Below, piece after piece: positions 35,506 through 43,716 of a stretch of 64,000 nucleotides of DNA (position 1 is the first letter of the stretch; each line of letters starts with the position of its first letter). The stretch is from positions 3,658,001-3,722,000 of the forward strand of contig NZ_CP080521.1 of the NCBI RefSeq assembly GCF_019468565.1, given 5' to 3'. Origin of the DNA: Pseudonocardia sp. DSM 110487 (GTDB lineage Bacteria > Actinomycetota > Actinomycetes > Mycobacteriales > Pseudonocardiaceae). The notes under the pieces were generated by a model. That model did not search any database and was not told where the DNA came from. It worked only from the letters and a program-made list of their open reading frames with translations. The position numbers were made by a program, and so were the translations under genes.

Positions 35506-36638
35506 GCCGGTTCCTCATCGTGGTGCCGCCGTTCGTCGGCCACATCAACCCGATCGCGGGGGTCGCGGCCGAGCTTCGGGACCGCGGTCACGAGGTGGCG
35601 TGGGTCGGGGACGAGTCGGTCCTGCACCGGACACTTCCCGGCAGCTGGCCGGTGCACGGGTGCGGCGCCGCACCGCTCAGGCCGCGGCCGCCGGACCTGC
35701 GCGGGTTCGCGGAGCTGAGACACCTGTGGGAGCACGTGCTGGTGCCGCTCGCCGAATGGATGGAGCCGACGGTGCAGCGCGCCCTCGACCGCATCCGGCC
35801 GGATGTCGTCATCGCCGACCAGCAGGCACTCGCCGGCGCGCTGGTGGCGGCGCGTGCCGGGGTTCCGTGGGCCACGTCGGCGACGACGTCCTCGGAGCTC
35901 GTCGATCCGTTGAAGGACGTGCCCCAGGTACGAGGCTGGTTGACTGGTCTGCTCACCGCGCTGAAGCAACGATTCGGTGTGGCGGCCGCGGGTGATCCGC
36001 GGTTCTCGCCGCATGCCGTGATCGCGTTCACCACGGAGGCGCTGGCTGCCGAGCCCGTCGTGCCGGCGCTGTTCGTGGGGCCCATCCGGCGGCGGCCCAC
36101 AGCCGAGGACGGGCGGTTTCCGTGGGGCCGGCTCGATCCCACGCGTCCGACCGTGCTCGTCAGCATGGGTACCGCGAACGCCGACGCGACCGGAGACTTC
36201 CTGCGCAGGTGCGCCGCGGCATTTCGCGCGCGACCGCACGTACAGGGCGTGTTCGCCGATCCCGGTGACAGCCTGCGTGATGTCGCCGGCGACTTCATCC
36301 GCCTGCCGTGGCTACCCCAGCAAGCCCTCATGGGCCACGTGGATGCCGTCGTCTGCCACGCGGGGCACAACACCGTCTGCGAAGCGCTCGCCTGCGCCGT
36401 GCCGCTGGTCCTCGCCCCGGTCCGAGACGACCAGCCACTGATCGCCGAGCAGGTCGCTGTGGCCGGTGCGGGCCTACGGCTGCGGTTCACCTACGCGAAC
36501 GCAGAGCACATCGGCAGAGCGCTCGACCGCGTCCTCACCGAACACTCGTTCACGGCCGCCGCATTGCGGATCCGCGACTCGTTCGCCGCCGCCGGTGGGG
36601 CGCCCGCCGCGGCTGCTGCCCTCGAGAAGCTCGTATGA
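35502..36638 (+). CDS. GT1-family glycosyltransferase (macrolide/UGT type)
   Basis: 378 residues with the GT-B fold of actinomycete natural-product glycosyltransferases. The N-terminal acceptor half starts FLIVVPPFVGHINPIAGVAAEL. The C-terminal donor half has VLVSMGT, then LPWLPQQALMGHVDAVVCHAGHNTVCEALACAVPLVLAP and DDQPLIAEQV, matching the nucleotide-sugar signature. It begins in an ATGA overlap with the hydrolase and is the last gene of the operon. It indicates that the product is glycosylated; donor and acceptor are unknown. Confidence 0.87.
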   Translation: MSRFLIVVPPFVGHINPIAGVAAELRDRGHEVAWVGDESVLHRTLPGSWPVHGCGAAPLRPRPPDLRGFAELRHLWEHVLVPLAEWMEPTVQRALDRIRPDVVIADQQALAGALVAARAGVPWATSATTSSELVDPLKDVPQVRGWLTGLLTALKQRFGVAAAGDPRFSPHAVIAFTTEALAAEPVVPALFVGPIRRRPTAEDGRFPWGRLDPTRPTVLVSMGTANADATGDFLRRCAAAFRARPHVQGVFADPGDSLRDVAGDFIRLPWLPQQALMGHVDAVVCHAGHNTVCEALACAVPLVLAPVRDDQPLIAEQVAVAGAGLRLRFTYANAEHIGRALDRVLTEHSFTAAALRIRDSFAAAGGAPAAAAALEKLV

Positions 36639-36691
36639 CAAGCGTTGCGTCCGTGTGCAATGCCCGTCATCCGGAGTGCGACACTCACTGG

Positions 36692-36774
36692 TTGACAAGA
36701 ATACTGGTGGGGGTGGCCGGATTCTTGTGAGTAATTGGCAAGTGTTGACACTTCGGATGTTGCTCCCATACATT
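36692..36774 (+). promoter_or_regulatory. Promoter cassette downstream of the PKS operon (copy 2)
   Basis: A diverged duplicate of the element at 23869: TTGACA at 36692-36697 in the same GTTGACAAGAA context, then TTGACA at 36745-36750 followed after 18 bases by TACATT (36769-36774). Box spacing is 53 bases here against 52 in copy 1. Downstream bases (GCGCCC, GCTC) and the start of the following frame also match. It probably drives the secreted NTF2-like gene under the same control as the PKS operon. Confidence 0.65.
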
Positions 36775-36834
36775 GGGCGCCCGCTCGCTCATTCGTTTCA
36801 GGTATCTCATGTTGGAGATTTCCGGGAATGCTAT

Positions 36835-36963
36835 ATGGACATAGCCGGCAAGGTAGTGGTCCGCACGGGCGGTCGGGTTCCGATTCGTATCGTCGCCCTT
36901 GTCGGCAGAACTCGCCGGGATTGTGCGTCGCCGCTCGGGTGCGGCATCGCCGTAACCACATGA
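36835..36963 (+). pseudogene. SDR N-terminal remnant (duplicate of the operon's first gene)
   Basis: A 42-codon frame starting MDIAGKVVVRTGGR, matching the SDR start at 24008 (MKIAGKVVVVTGAA) at both protein and DNA level (ATAGCCGGCAA shared). It then loses similarity and ends at a TGA. With the promoter copy just upstream, this shows that the promoter plus the first codons of the SDR were duplicated. It may survive as a leader ORF rather than a functional protein. Confidence 0.6.
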
Positions 36964-37025
36964 TCACCTTCGACGGACGGATGTCGATCGCCGTGAATGT
37001 GTCGCTGATGGAAGAGGAGAAAAGC

Positions 37026-37670
37026 ATGGCTGTAGGTCGTGGTCGTCAGTTCTTCGGGAGTGTCGGTAAGCGTCAGGCGCTACGTGCCGCTTTGGCGGTA
37101 ATGGCGGCGGTCGGACTCGGCGGCGGCATGGTCGGGGTTGCCCATGCGGACTCAGGCGCGCTGCTGTGTGGATATTCGACACTTGCTGTCGACTCGGGAC
37201 CGGAGGTCGATGCGATCAAGCGGCTGAAGGCGAGCTACTTCTCGAACGTCGACGCGAAGGACTGGGATGGTCTGCGCAACCTGTTGGCGCCTGATGTGGT
37301 GGTGGACACGGTGTGCAGCGCCGGCCCTGTTTTTGCCGGCAGGGATCCGTTCGTCGCCTTCCTCAGGCTGACGCTCGGTGGGGCCGAAACGCATCACAAG
37401 GGATACGAGGGGCGTGTCCATCTCACGTCTGCGACGAGCGCTGAAGCCCTGTGGACGATGGACGACGTGCTGATCTTCGGCGGGACTCTCGGGGTGCACG
37501 GTTACGGGCACTACAGTGATCGCTATGTGAAGGTCGACGGGAGTTGGGTAGTCGAGTACTCCAAGCTCACCCGCAGTCGCTTCGATCTGATCAAGCCCGA
37601 TGGCACGGTGATCGAGGCGGACGCTCCACTCGAGAAGGTTGTCGCGTTGGTCAAGGACGCTGTCGGGTAG
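37026..37670 (+). CDS. Secreted NTF2-like (SnoaL-type) protein
   Basis: 214 residues. A basic start (VGRGRQFFGSVGKRQALR) is followed by a hydrophobic stretch and AHA-DSGA, a convincing signal peptide cleaved near residue 40. The mature part is an NTF2-like cone fold of the SnoaL_4 kind: IKRLKASYFSNVDAKDWDGLRNLLAPDVVVD, AGRDPFVAFLR, GRVHLTSATSAEALWTMDDVL, GYGHYSDRYVKVDGSWVVEYSKLTR. The ATG at 37026 has GAGGAG upstream. It follows the duplicated PKS promoter, so it may act on, bind or export the PKS product outside the cell. Exported NTF2-like proteins are less common than cytosolic ones. Confidence 0.75.
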   Translation: MAVGRGRQFFGSVGKRQALRAALAVMAAVGLGGGMVGVAHADSGALLCGYSTLAVDSGPEVDAIKRLKASYFSNVDAKDWDGLRNLLAPDVVVDTVCSAGPVFAGRDPFVAFLRLTLGGAETHHKGYEGRVHLTSATSAEALWTMDDVLIFGGTLGVHGYGHYSDRYVKVDGSWVVEYSKLTRSRFDLIKPDGTVIEADAPLEKVVALVKDAVG

Positions 37671-37934
37671 TCATCGGGGTAGCGCTCCAGCAGGGAGGGC
37701 CTGCTGGGACGTCGGCGGGCCTGCCATCGCTTGTCGCCGGCCAGTGGGTCGCTGCGGAGCTGGCCACTTCTCCGGCATCGCCGGGTCCGTAGCGGGTCTC
37801 GCTCCGGCTCGGAGCCTCCGATTCCGATCAGCGCCCCGGGCTGGTGTGTGGATCATCAGTCGGGGACTGCCCCGTCTCACAGTCGTCTCACAGAGTGTGC
37901 GGACGGGGGTGGATTGGAGGCCCCTGCCTTGGGA

Positions 37935-38275
37935 TTACTGCCGACGTCGGGGATGCAGGAAAGACCTGCTCGGGCTTCGCCCCAGTCCCCGAACAACCCC
38001 ACCGCCAGCGGCGGGCGCGCCGACCGCCGCTGTGATCAGTTCCGCGAGCGCCGCCGCCTCCGCGCCCCGATCCAGCGCGTCATCCTCTGCGGTGGCGTCC
38101 GACCGGTAGGACGGCAGGCGCGGCACCGCCCGGTCGGCGATCACCTCCCACAGCCGCACCGTCTGGTCATTGCTCCCGGTGGCCAGGATCGGCCGGTTCC
38201 CGACCCGGCCCCACGACCCCCACACCACAGTGTCGGTGTGGCCGGTGAACTGGATCCCGAACCCACGACCGCGGC
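37935..38275 (-). pseudogene. WD40 / KAP-type NTPase remnant
   Basis: The minus strand reads FTGHTDTVVWGSWG...ATGSNDQTVRLWEV, a WD40 blade, then LDRGAEAAALAELITA. In the next frame follows RSARPPLAVGLFGDWGEA, the approach to the Walker A loop of actinobacterial KAP P-loop proteins. A frameshift near 38000 breaks it, and both ends are missing. Upstream on the same strand (about 38290-38340) a segment with a membrane helix (VPTILLLLGLFGFIFMW) is joined abruptly. The piece is a rearranged relic. Confidence 0.6.
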
Positions 38276-38519
38276 CCACATGAAGATGAACCCGAACAAT
38301 CCCAGCAGGAGCAGGATCGTCGGGACGGACCGCAGCTCCCGCAGCAGCGACGGGCGGCTGGTGCGCGACGACCGGGGCACCACCGAGTCGTACCCGGTCG
38401 TACGGGCGGTTCTCTCCCGGGTCAGCAGGTGCTGGGCTGCCGACCGAGCACGCTCGGCGCCCAGGGTGGGCCGGGTCGCCGGCTGCAGCTGATCGGCGAG
38501 GCCGGGTTGCACAGCCCGA

Positions 38520-38652
38520 CGCTCGCCGCGGAGACGGGTGCGAACCTCGTCTTCGCCGGCTGGAAGTGCCCGGGCCGGATACGCACCCCGCCCGGGTGGG
38601 CGCGCAGGGGGAAGATGTGGCCGGGCCGGCGGAGGCCCGACGGTGTCGTCAT
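38520..38652 (-). pseudogene. Possible RibB-like (dihydroxybutanone phosphate synthase) fragment
   Basis: The minus frame starts ATG at 38652, overlapping the SorC-type stop (ATGA), and reads LRRPGHIFPLRAHPGGVRIRPGH. This resembles the conserved RPGHVFPLRxxxGGVxxRxGHTEA segment of RibB. The frame then loses similarity after about 25 residues. The fragment is short, so the match is suggestive only. Confidence 0.35.
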
Positions 38653-39680
38653 CGGCCGGTTCTTCCGTCGGTCTCTTCCGGGCTGCCTGCGGCCAGCCAC
38701 TTCGCGGTGTGCAAGTCCGTCACCAGGACGTTGAGCCAGCCGCCGACGAGCGCGGCGCGGATGGCTCCCCACTTGCGCTGCCCGCCGGCGACGCCCACTC
38801 GCCGGGGGACCGCGTTCAGAGCGGCGGCGCTGATACCGAGGACACGCCCGTCGAGGTCGGCGGCGATGGGCTGCCCTTCGGCGTCGAAGAACCGCATGCA
38901 GATGTCACCGACGGCGCCGCGGCTGCGCAGCTCGTCCTGCTCGGCCGGACTGACCGCGTTGCCGCTCTCCCGCAGCAGCGGCGACGGCTCCAGGCTGCCG
39001 ACGCCCACCAGCGCCGTCGTCAGCTCGTCGTAGGCCTGGATGACGCTCGCGATGTTGGGCTCGGCCGTGATGCCCCTGCGCATGTCCGCGCTCGCGAGGA
39101 GGCCAGGCGCCATCAGGTAGCTGGCCTCGGCCTTGGTGACCTGGGCCAGCCTCCCGGTGAGACGGGTGGCCTGCGACTGCGCGCTGCTGCTCCCGATGCC
39201 GCCGAGGATCTGCACCACGCGTTCGGCGACCTGGACCGGGCGCGGCCGCATGGCGTCAACGGTGGCGAGGAGGGTCGAGCTCCAGGAGGAGATGCCGATG
39301 TGCTCACCGCCCGTCAGCGTGGTCTCGAGGTAGGTGGCGGCGGCGGTCCCGATGGTGTGGAGGACGGCCGCTTCGTCGGCGGGGCCGTCGGTGTCGGCGA
39401 CCACCACCTCGGTGAGCCTGAACCGGCGCTCGACCGCCTCCTCGAGCTCGGCGTGCACGCCGCGGGGCGAGACGACCGTCGTGCGGACGATCCCGACCTC
39501 CCCGGCCTGCTTGAGGAGCCTGGACACGCGCGGCTGGGAGAGGTGCAGCTGTGCGGCGATCTGCGGCTGGCGCATCCCACGCTCGTGGTACATCCGCGCG
39601 ACCTTCGTCAACAGGCGGACGTGCTCGCGCGGGATCCCGGCCGCAGGGCCGTCCAGTTCGGCAGCTGGGCCTGCTCCCAT
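38649..39680 (-). CDS. SorC-family (sugar-binding) transcriptional regulator
   Basis: 343 residues. The N-terminal HTH reads LLTKVARMYHERGMRQPQIAAQLHLSQPRVSRLLKQA. The remainder is the SorC/DeoR-type sugar-phosphate-binding domain with GTAAATYLETTL, GISSWSSTLLATVDAM, VVQILGGIGSS, RGAVGDICMRFFDAEGQPI and VAGGQRKWGAIRAAL, matching the family pattern. The ATG at 39680 has GAGGAGAGG upstream. It is divergent from the glycosidase/ABC/kinase operon, which it very probably regulates in response to a phosphorylated sugar intermediate. Confidence 0.9.
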   Translation of the reverse strand: MGAGPAAELDGPAAGIPREHVRLLTKVARMYHERGMRQPQIAAQLHLSQPRVSRLLKQAGEVGIVRTTVVSPRGVHAELEEAVERRFRLTEVVVADTDGPADEAAVLHTIGTAAATYLETTLTGGEHIGISSWSSTLLATVDAMRPRPVQVAERVVQILGGIGSSSAQSQATRLTGRLAQVTKAEASYLMAPGLLASADMRRGITAEPNIASVIQAYDELTTALVGVGSLEPSPLLRESGNAVSPAEQDELRSRGAVGDICMRFFDAEGQPIAADLDGRVLGISAAALNAVPRRVGVAGGQRKWGAIRAALVGGWLNVLVTDLHTAKWLAAGSPEETDGRTGR

Positions 39681-39761
39681 CTGTGGTCCTCTCCTCGCGT
39701 CTCGGCCGGCCGACCCATCGAAGCATATCCATTCAGCCTTGCATGAGTTTTCGGGAAGTGG

Positions 39762-39824
39762 TTGACACGCGACTCGGACACCTCGGAACATGGTGCATGT
39801 TCAACTCTTCTCGAATAGATATTC
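39762..39824 (+). promoter_or_regulatory. Control region of the sugar operon
   Basis: A TTGACA at 39762-39767 is a candidate -35 box for the operon. Downstream lies an AT-rich dyad GAATA-GA-TATTC (39813-39824), unusual in this GC-rich DNA and well placed as a SorC operator. A good -10 hexamer is not obvious, so the transcription start is uncertain. Confidence 0.45.
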
Positions 39825-39844
39825 ACATCGACGTGTGTAGTGGG

Positions 39845-41428
39845 GTGGGAGCGTTGCCGGAACCGGTGCTGAAGGCCGTGGCGTCACCGTGGCAGGAGGC
39901 CGAGCTGGTTCTCGTCGCCGAGAACGAGATCGAGTCCCCCTACACCGCGGTCGAGGTGTGGGCGGAGTTCCGTCACAACTCGGGCGCGGTCCTGCGGCGG
40001 CCCGCCTTCTGGGACGGAGGCCGGGTCTGGCGGGTGCGCTTCGCGTCCCCGCTGCCGGACGGTGAGTGGACGTGGCGCAGCGGCAGTTCGCATCCGGACT
40101 CGGGCCTCGACGGAGTGACCGGGTCCGTGCAGGTCGATCCGTCCTCGACGGACCGCGCGACGGCGTGGGCCCACCACGGGTTCTGGCGGATGTCGCCGGG
40201 CGGGCGCAACCTGGTGCACGCCGACGGCGCCCCGGCCCTCCTGGTGGCCGACACCGCATGGGCGCTGCCGTGGCGGGCCACGGAGGAGCAGGTCCGCACG
40301 TACGCCGCCGACCGGTCCGGCAAGGCGTTCAACGCGGTCCTGATGATGACCGTGCAGCCGGACATGGGCGTCACCGGGCCCAGGGACCGGACCGTCGACG
40401 AGGGCTTCGCAGTCGCGTTCGAGGACCTCCACGAGGGCGGCCTTGAGCTGCTCGACCCGGCCTACTTCCAGTACTTCGACCGGCTCGTCGCGATCCTCGT
40501 CGAGCACGGGATCGCGCCGGTCCTGCAACCGGTCTTCCACGGGTTCGGGTGGAAGGGCAAGGGGACCGCCGGACCGGTGGTGCCACCCGCGGACTACGCG
40601 CGGTACTGCCGCTACCTCGTCGCCCGGTACGGGGCGCGCCCCGCCGTCTACCTGGTCGGAGCCGACGGGGCGGGAACCGAACCCCAGATCGGCGCCGGTG
40701 GGGCGGAGATCCAGGCGTGGGACGACTACGGGCAGCCCACCGGCATCCACTACCGGCCGCACGCCACGAACCGCGCGTTCCAGGACGCCGAATGGCTCGA
40801 CTTCCAGTGGTGCCAGACCGGGCACACCGGTGAGCACGTGCCCGAACGCGTCGCCGATATGTGGCGCAACCAGCCCGTCCGCGCTGTCGCAAACGGGGAG
40901 CCGACCTACGAGCACTCGGGCCGCTGGGGCAAGGCCGAGGGCTGGTGGCAGGGCCACGAGGCCTGGAGCAACCTCTGCGCCGGCGGCACGATGGGCGTCG
41001 TCTACGGGGCGGGCAGCCTCTGGCAGTGGCGGCTGCACCCCGACGAGCCGGGCCATGAGCCGTATTTCCTCGCAGATGGCGCCGGGTGGCGGGAAGCGCT
41101 CGACTTCGAGGGATCCACGTACGTCGGGCTGGTGGGGCGGATCCTGCGTGGGCTGCCCGTCACGGACATGGCGCCGACCTGGGAGGTCGCGCTCAGCCCC
41201 CGCGGTCTGCTCGTACCGGGCGTGCTCTACATCGGCTATGCGGCGCAGGGCGGCCCGCTGCGGATCTTCGATGGAGCGGACCTGCCCCGCCGCTACCACG
41301 TGGTCGATCCCCGGACCGGTGCGGTGATCGGCACAGGTGAGCGGGAGCGCGCCGCCGATCCGGTCCCGGCCGAGCACGGCCGGCCGCTGGTCTACCTGCT
41401 CTTCGAGGGCGAGTACCCGGGCGCATGA
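39845..41428 (+). CDS. DUF5060/DUF4038 glycoside hydrolase-like protein (possible GH140-type apiosidase)
   Basis: About 527 residues, no signal peptide. The N-terminal DUF5060 beta-domain (VEVWAEFRHNSGAVLRRPAFWDGGRVWRVRF) is followed by a DUF4038 TIM barrel with GRNLVHADGAPALLVADTAWALPWR, VLMMTVQPD, GIAPVLQPVFHGFGWKGKG and VANGEPTYEHSGRWG, then a C-terminal beta-domain. DUF4038 proteins include GH140 endo-apiosidases acting on rhamnogalacturonan II. The start is uncertain: GTG at 39845 gives a normal family length; GTG 39833 and ATG 39797 are in frame. Being cytoplasmic, it would cleave an imported oligosaccharide or apioside. It is first gene of the sugar operon. Confidence 0.75.
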   Translation: MGALPEPVLKAVASPWQEAELVLVAENEIESPYTAVEVWAEFRHNSGAVLRRPAFWDGGRVWRVRFASPLPDGEWTWRSGSSHPDSGLDGVTGSVQVDPSSTDRATAWAHHGFWRMSPGGRNLVHADGAPALLVADTAWALPWRATEEQVRTYAADRSGKAFNAVLMMTVQPDMGVTGPRDRTVDEGFAVAFEDLHEGGLELLDPAYFQYFDRLVAILVEHGIAPVLQPVFHGFGWKGKGTAGPVVPPADYARYCRYLVARYGARPAVYLVGADGAGTEPQIGAGGAEIQAWDDYGQPTGIHYRPHATNRAFQDAEWLDFQWCQTGHTGEHVPERVADMWRNQPVRAVANGEPTYEHSGRWGKAEGWWQGHEAWSNLCAGGTMGVVYGAGSLWQWRLHPDEPGHEPYFLADGAGWREALDFEGSTYVGLVGRILRGLPVTDMAPTWEVALSPRGLLVPGVLYIGYAAQGGPLRIFDGADLPRRYHVVDPRTGAVIGTGERERAADPVPAEHGRPLVYLLFEGEYPGA

Positions 41429-41470
41429 CAGCGGCCGCGTATGACAACAACTGGTGAGAGGACTGCAACG

Positions 41471-42727
41471 ATGCGGTTGAGGACGTCCATCGTCGCGCTG
41501 CTGGCCGCGGCCGGCATGCTGCTGAGCGGCTGCGGAGGCTCCGGTGGTCATGGCGACACCGTGGAGCTGAAGTGGTGGTTGGTCACACAGCAGGACACCG
41601 CCCAGGCCACCCTCGACGAGCTGATCGACAACTTCGAAGAGGCCAACCCGGACATCACGATCTCGCTCGAGACCCGGTCCGTCGACGCCCACAAGGACGC
41701 ACTGCGCACGTCGGCGGGTACCGACGCCGGACCCGACATCTTCTACATGTGGACGGGCCCAGGGCTCGGCGGCGAGTTCGTCCAGGCGGGCGTCAGCAAG
41801 GACATCTCGAACTACTACGAGCAGTACCGCTGGGCGGACCGGTTCACGCCCACCACGATCGAGCCCTACACGCAGTACGGCGGCCACCACGGCGTGCCGT
41901 GGACGCAGCGCGTGCAGGTCATCTACTACAACAAGCGCCTGTTCCAGCAGGCGGGGATCACCGCCGAGCCCACGACGTACGAGGAACTGGTCACCGCCGC
42001 GGACCGGCTGAAGGCTGCCGGCATCACCCCGATCGAGTTCGGCGGCTCGGTCAACTGGCACGTGATGCGCCTGCTGGACAACCTGATCGAGACCGAGTGC
42101 GGCCCGGAGAAGGCCGACCAGCTGACATCGCGGACCGCGAGCTGGGCCGGTGAGCCGTGCGTCGACGTCGCTTTCACCGAGCTCAAGACGTGGTCGGACA
42201 GCTACTTCAACCAGGGATTCATCGGTATCGACAACGACGAGTCGTCGGTGCTGTTCCACACCGGCAAGGCGGCGATGGCCCTCGAGGGTGACTGGTTCAC
42301 CACCCAGATCACCGACGGCGGCGGCAACATCGACGAGATCGGCATCTTCCCGTTCCCCACCGGCGCCGACCGGCTCTACGGCTTCTCCGAGGGGATGTAC
42401 ATCGGGGCCCGGAGCGCACACCCGAACGAGGCCGCGAGGTTCCTCGACTACCTCACGTCCGCCGAGGTGCAGAGGTCGATCGGCGGCGTCTTCGCCGCGA
42501 CGTCGGTCAACAAGGACGCGACCTCGACGGGTGACGTCGGCCCGATCCGCCAGCGCTTCGCCGAGCTTGGTGCCACGAGTTCGGGTTTCCATCTCAACAA
42601 CGACCAGAACTTCCCGCTGAACGTCACCACCGAGTACTGGCGGATCCAGAACTCCGTGCTCACCGGGAGCATCGCGCCGGCCGACGCGGGCGAGGCGCTG
42701 CAGGCGTTCATCGACGGAAACGCCTGA
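41471..42727 (+). CDS. ABC transporter substrate-binding lipoprotein (sugar, family 1)
   Basis: 418 residues. Signal peptide with lipobox LLSGC near residue 20 predicts attachment to the outer face of the membrane. The mature part is a MalE-type solute-binding protein: VELKWWLVTQQDTAQATLDELIDNFEEANPDI, YYNKRLFQQAGI, FHTGKAAMALEGDWF, and a C-terminal NEAARFLDYLTSAEVQ. The ATG at 41471 is chosen because it begins the signal peptide and has AGAGGA upstream; a GTG-type start at 41441 would add ten residues before it. It delivers sugar to the two permeases downstream. Confidence 0.88.
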   Translation: MRLRTSIVALLAAAGMLLSGCGGSGGHGDTVELKWWLVTQQDTAQATLDELIDNFEEANPDITISLETRSVDAHKDALRTSAGTDAGPDIFYMWTGPGLGGEFVQAGVSKDISNYYEQYRWADRFTPTTIEPYTQYGGHHGVPWTQRVQVIYYNKRLFQQAGITAEPTTYEELVTAADRLKAAGITPIEFGGSVNWHVMRLLDNLIETECGPEKADQLTSRTASWAGEPCVDVAFTELKTWSDSYFNQGFIGIDNDESSVLFHTGKAAMALEGDWFTTQITDGGGNIDEIGIFPFPTGADRLYGFSEGMYIGARSAHPNEAARFLDYLTSAEVQRSIGGVFAATSVNKDATSTGDVGPIRQRFAELGATSSGFHLNNDQNFPLNVTTEYWRIQNSVLTGSIAPADAGEALQAFIDGNA

Positions 42728-42738
42728 CGGAGCCGGAC

Positions 42739-43716
42739 GTGACCACCACAGGTACCTCCGTCGCAGCGCGGTCCACCGCGTCCGGAGCGCGCAGGCCGGC
42801 ACGGTCGGTGTCGGACGGATCCGGGGGCCGCCGCCGGCTGCCCCACGAGATTCGCTCGGCACTGCCGTTCCTCGGGCCGGCCCTCGCGCTCTACGGCGTC
42901 TTCCTGCTGTACCCGATGGTCTCCGCGATCCGGCTGAGCTTCTTCGACTGGAACGGCTTCGCGACCTCCACGCCCCGGTTCGTCGGAATCGACAACTACG
43001 TGCGGCTGTTCGCCCAGGATCCCGTGTTCTGGACCGCGTTCCGGAACTCGGTCGTCTGGGTGCTGCTCTCGCTGGTGGTCCCCACCGGGCTCGGCCTCCT
43101 GATGGCGATGGCGCTCAACCGGCGCATGCTGGGCCGCAACCTCATGCGGTCGGTCTTCTACATCCCGGCGGTGCTCGCGTCGATCGCGGTCGCCACGATG
43201 TGGACCTGGATCTACAACCCGATGTTCGGGCTGCTCAACCAGACGCTCGCCGCCGTCGGGCTCGAGGGCTGGGCCCAGGAGTGGTTGGGCAACCAGACCA
43301 TCGCGCTCTACTCGATCTTCGTCGCCTTCGTGTGGCAGACCACCGGTTTCAACATGGTTCTGTTCCTCGCGGGGCTGCAGACCGTGCCTCCCGAGTTGGT
43401 GGAGTCGGCCCGGGTGGACGGGGCGTCGCCGTTGCAGGTGTTCCGGCACGTCACGCTGCCGGCCCTGCGTCCCACCACGGCCGTGGTCCTCGTGCTGACG
43501 ACGATCAGTTCGCTCAAGGTGTTCGACTTGATCGTCGGGATGACCGGGGGCGGGCCCGCGCAGTCCACCCAGGTCCTCGCGCTCTGGTCGTACACCCAGT
43601 CGTTCGGCAACCACGACTTCGGAATCGGCAATGCCGTCGCGACCGTCCTGCTGGTCATCAGCCTGGCGCTCGTCGTGCCCTACCTGCTGTGGACGACCCG
43701 GAAGGCGGCGTCGTGA
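42739..43716 (+). CDS. ABC sugar transporter permease (MalF-like)
   Basis: 325 residues with six membrane helices after a 40-residue polar N-terminus. The binding-protein-dependent transport motif lies at ELVESARVDGASPLQVFRHVTLPALRP, the EAA loop that contacts the ATPase. GTG start eleven bases after the substrate-binding gene stop. It forms a heterodimer with the next gene product for import of the sugar. No ATPase gene is in this operon. Confidence 0.9.
   Translation: MTTTGTSVAARSTASGARRPARSVSDGSGGRRRLPHEIRSALPFLGPALALYGVFLLYPMVSAIRLSFFDWNGFATSTPRFVGIDNYVRLFAQDPVFWTAFRNSVVWVLLSLVVPTGLGLLMAMALNRRMLGRNLMRSVFYIPAVLASIAVATMWTWIYNPMFGLLNQTLAAVGLEGWAQEWLGNQTIALYSIFVAFVWQTTGFNMVLFLAGLQTVPPELVESARVDGASPLQVFRHVTLPALRPTTAVVLVLTTISSLKVFDLIVGMTGGGPAQSTQVLALWSYTQSFGNHDFGIGNAVATVLLVISLALVVPYLLWTTRKAAS

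Noticed and set aside
24008..36638. Enediyne biosynthetic cluster
   Set aside because: The ACP-KR-DH-PPTase order is similar, but ER domains are present, the synthase is split, and no enediyne cassette genes were recognised nearby.
39884..42862. 992-residue minus-strand frame opposite the glycosidase and binding-protein genes
   Set aside because: Antisense shadow of strongly biased high-GC codons with no domain.
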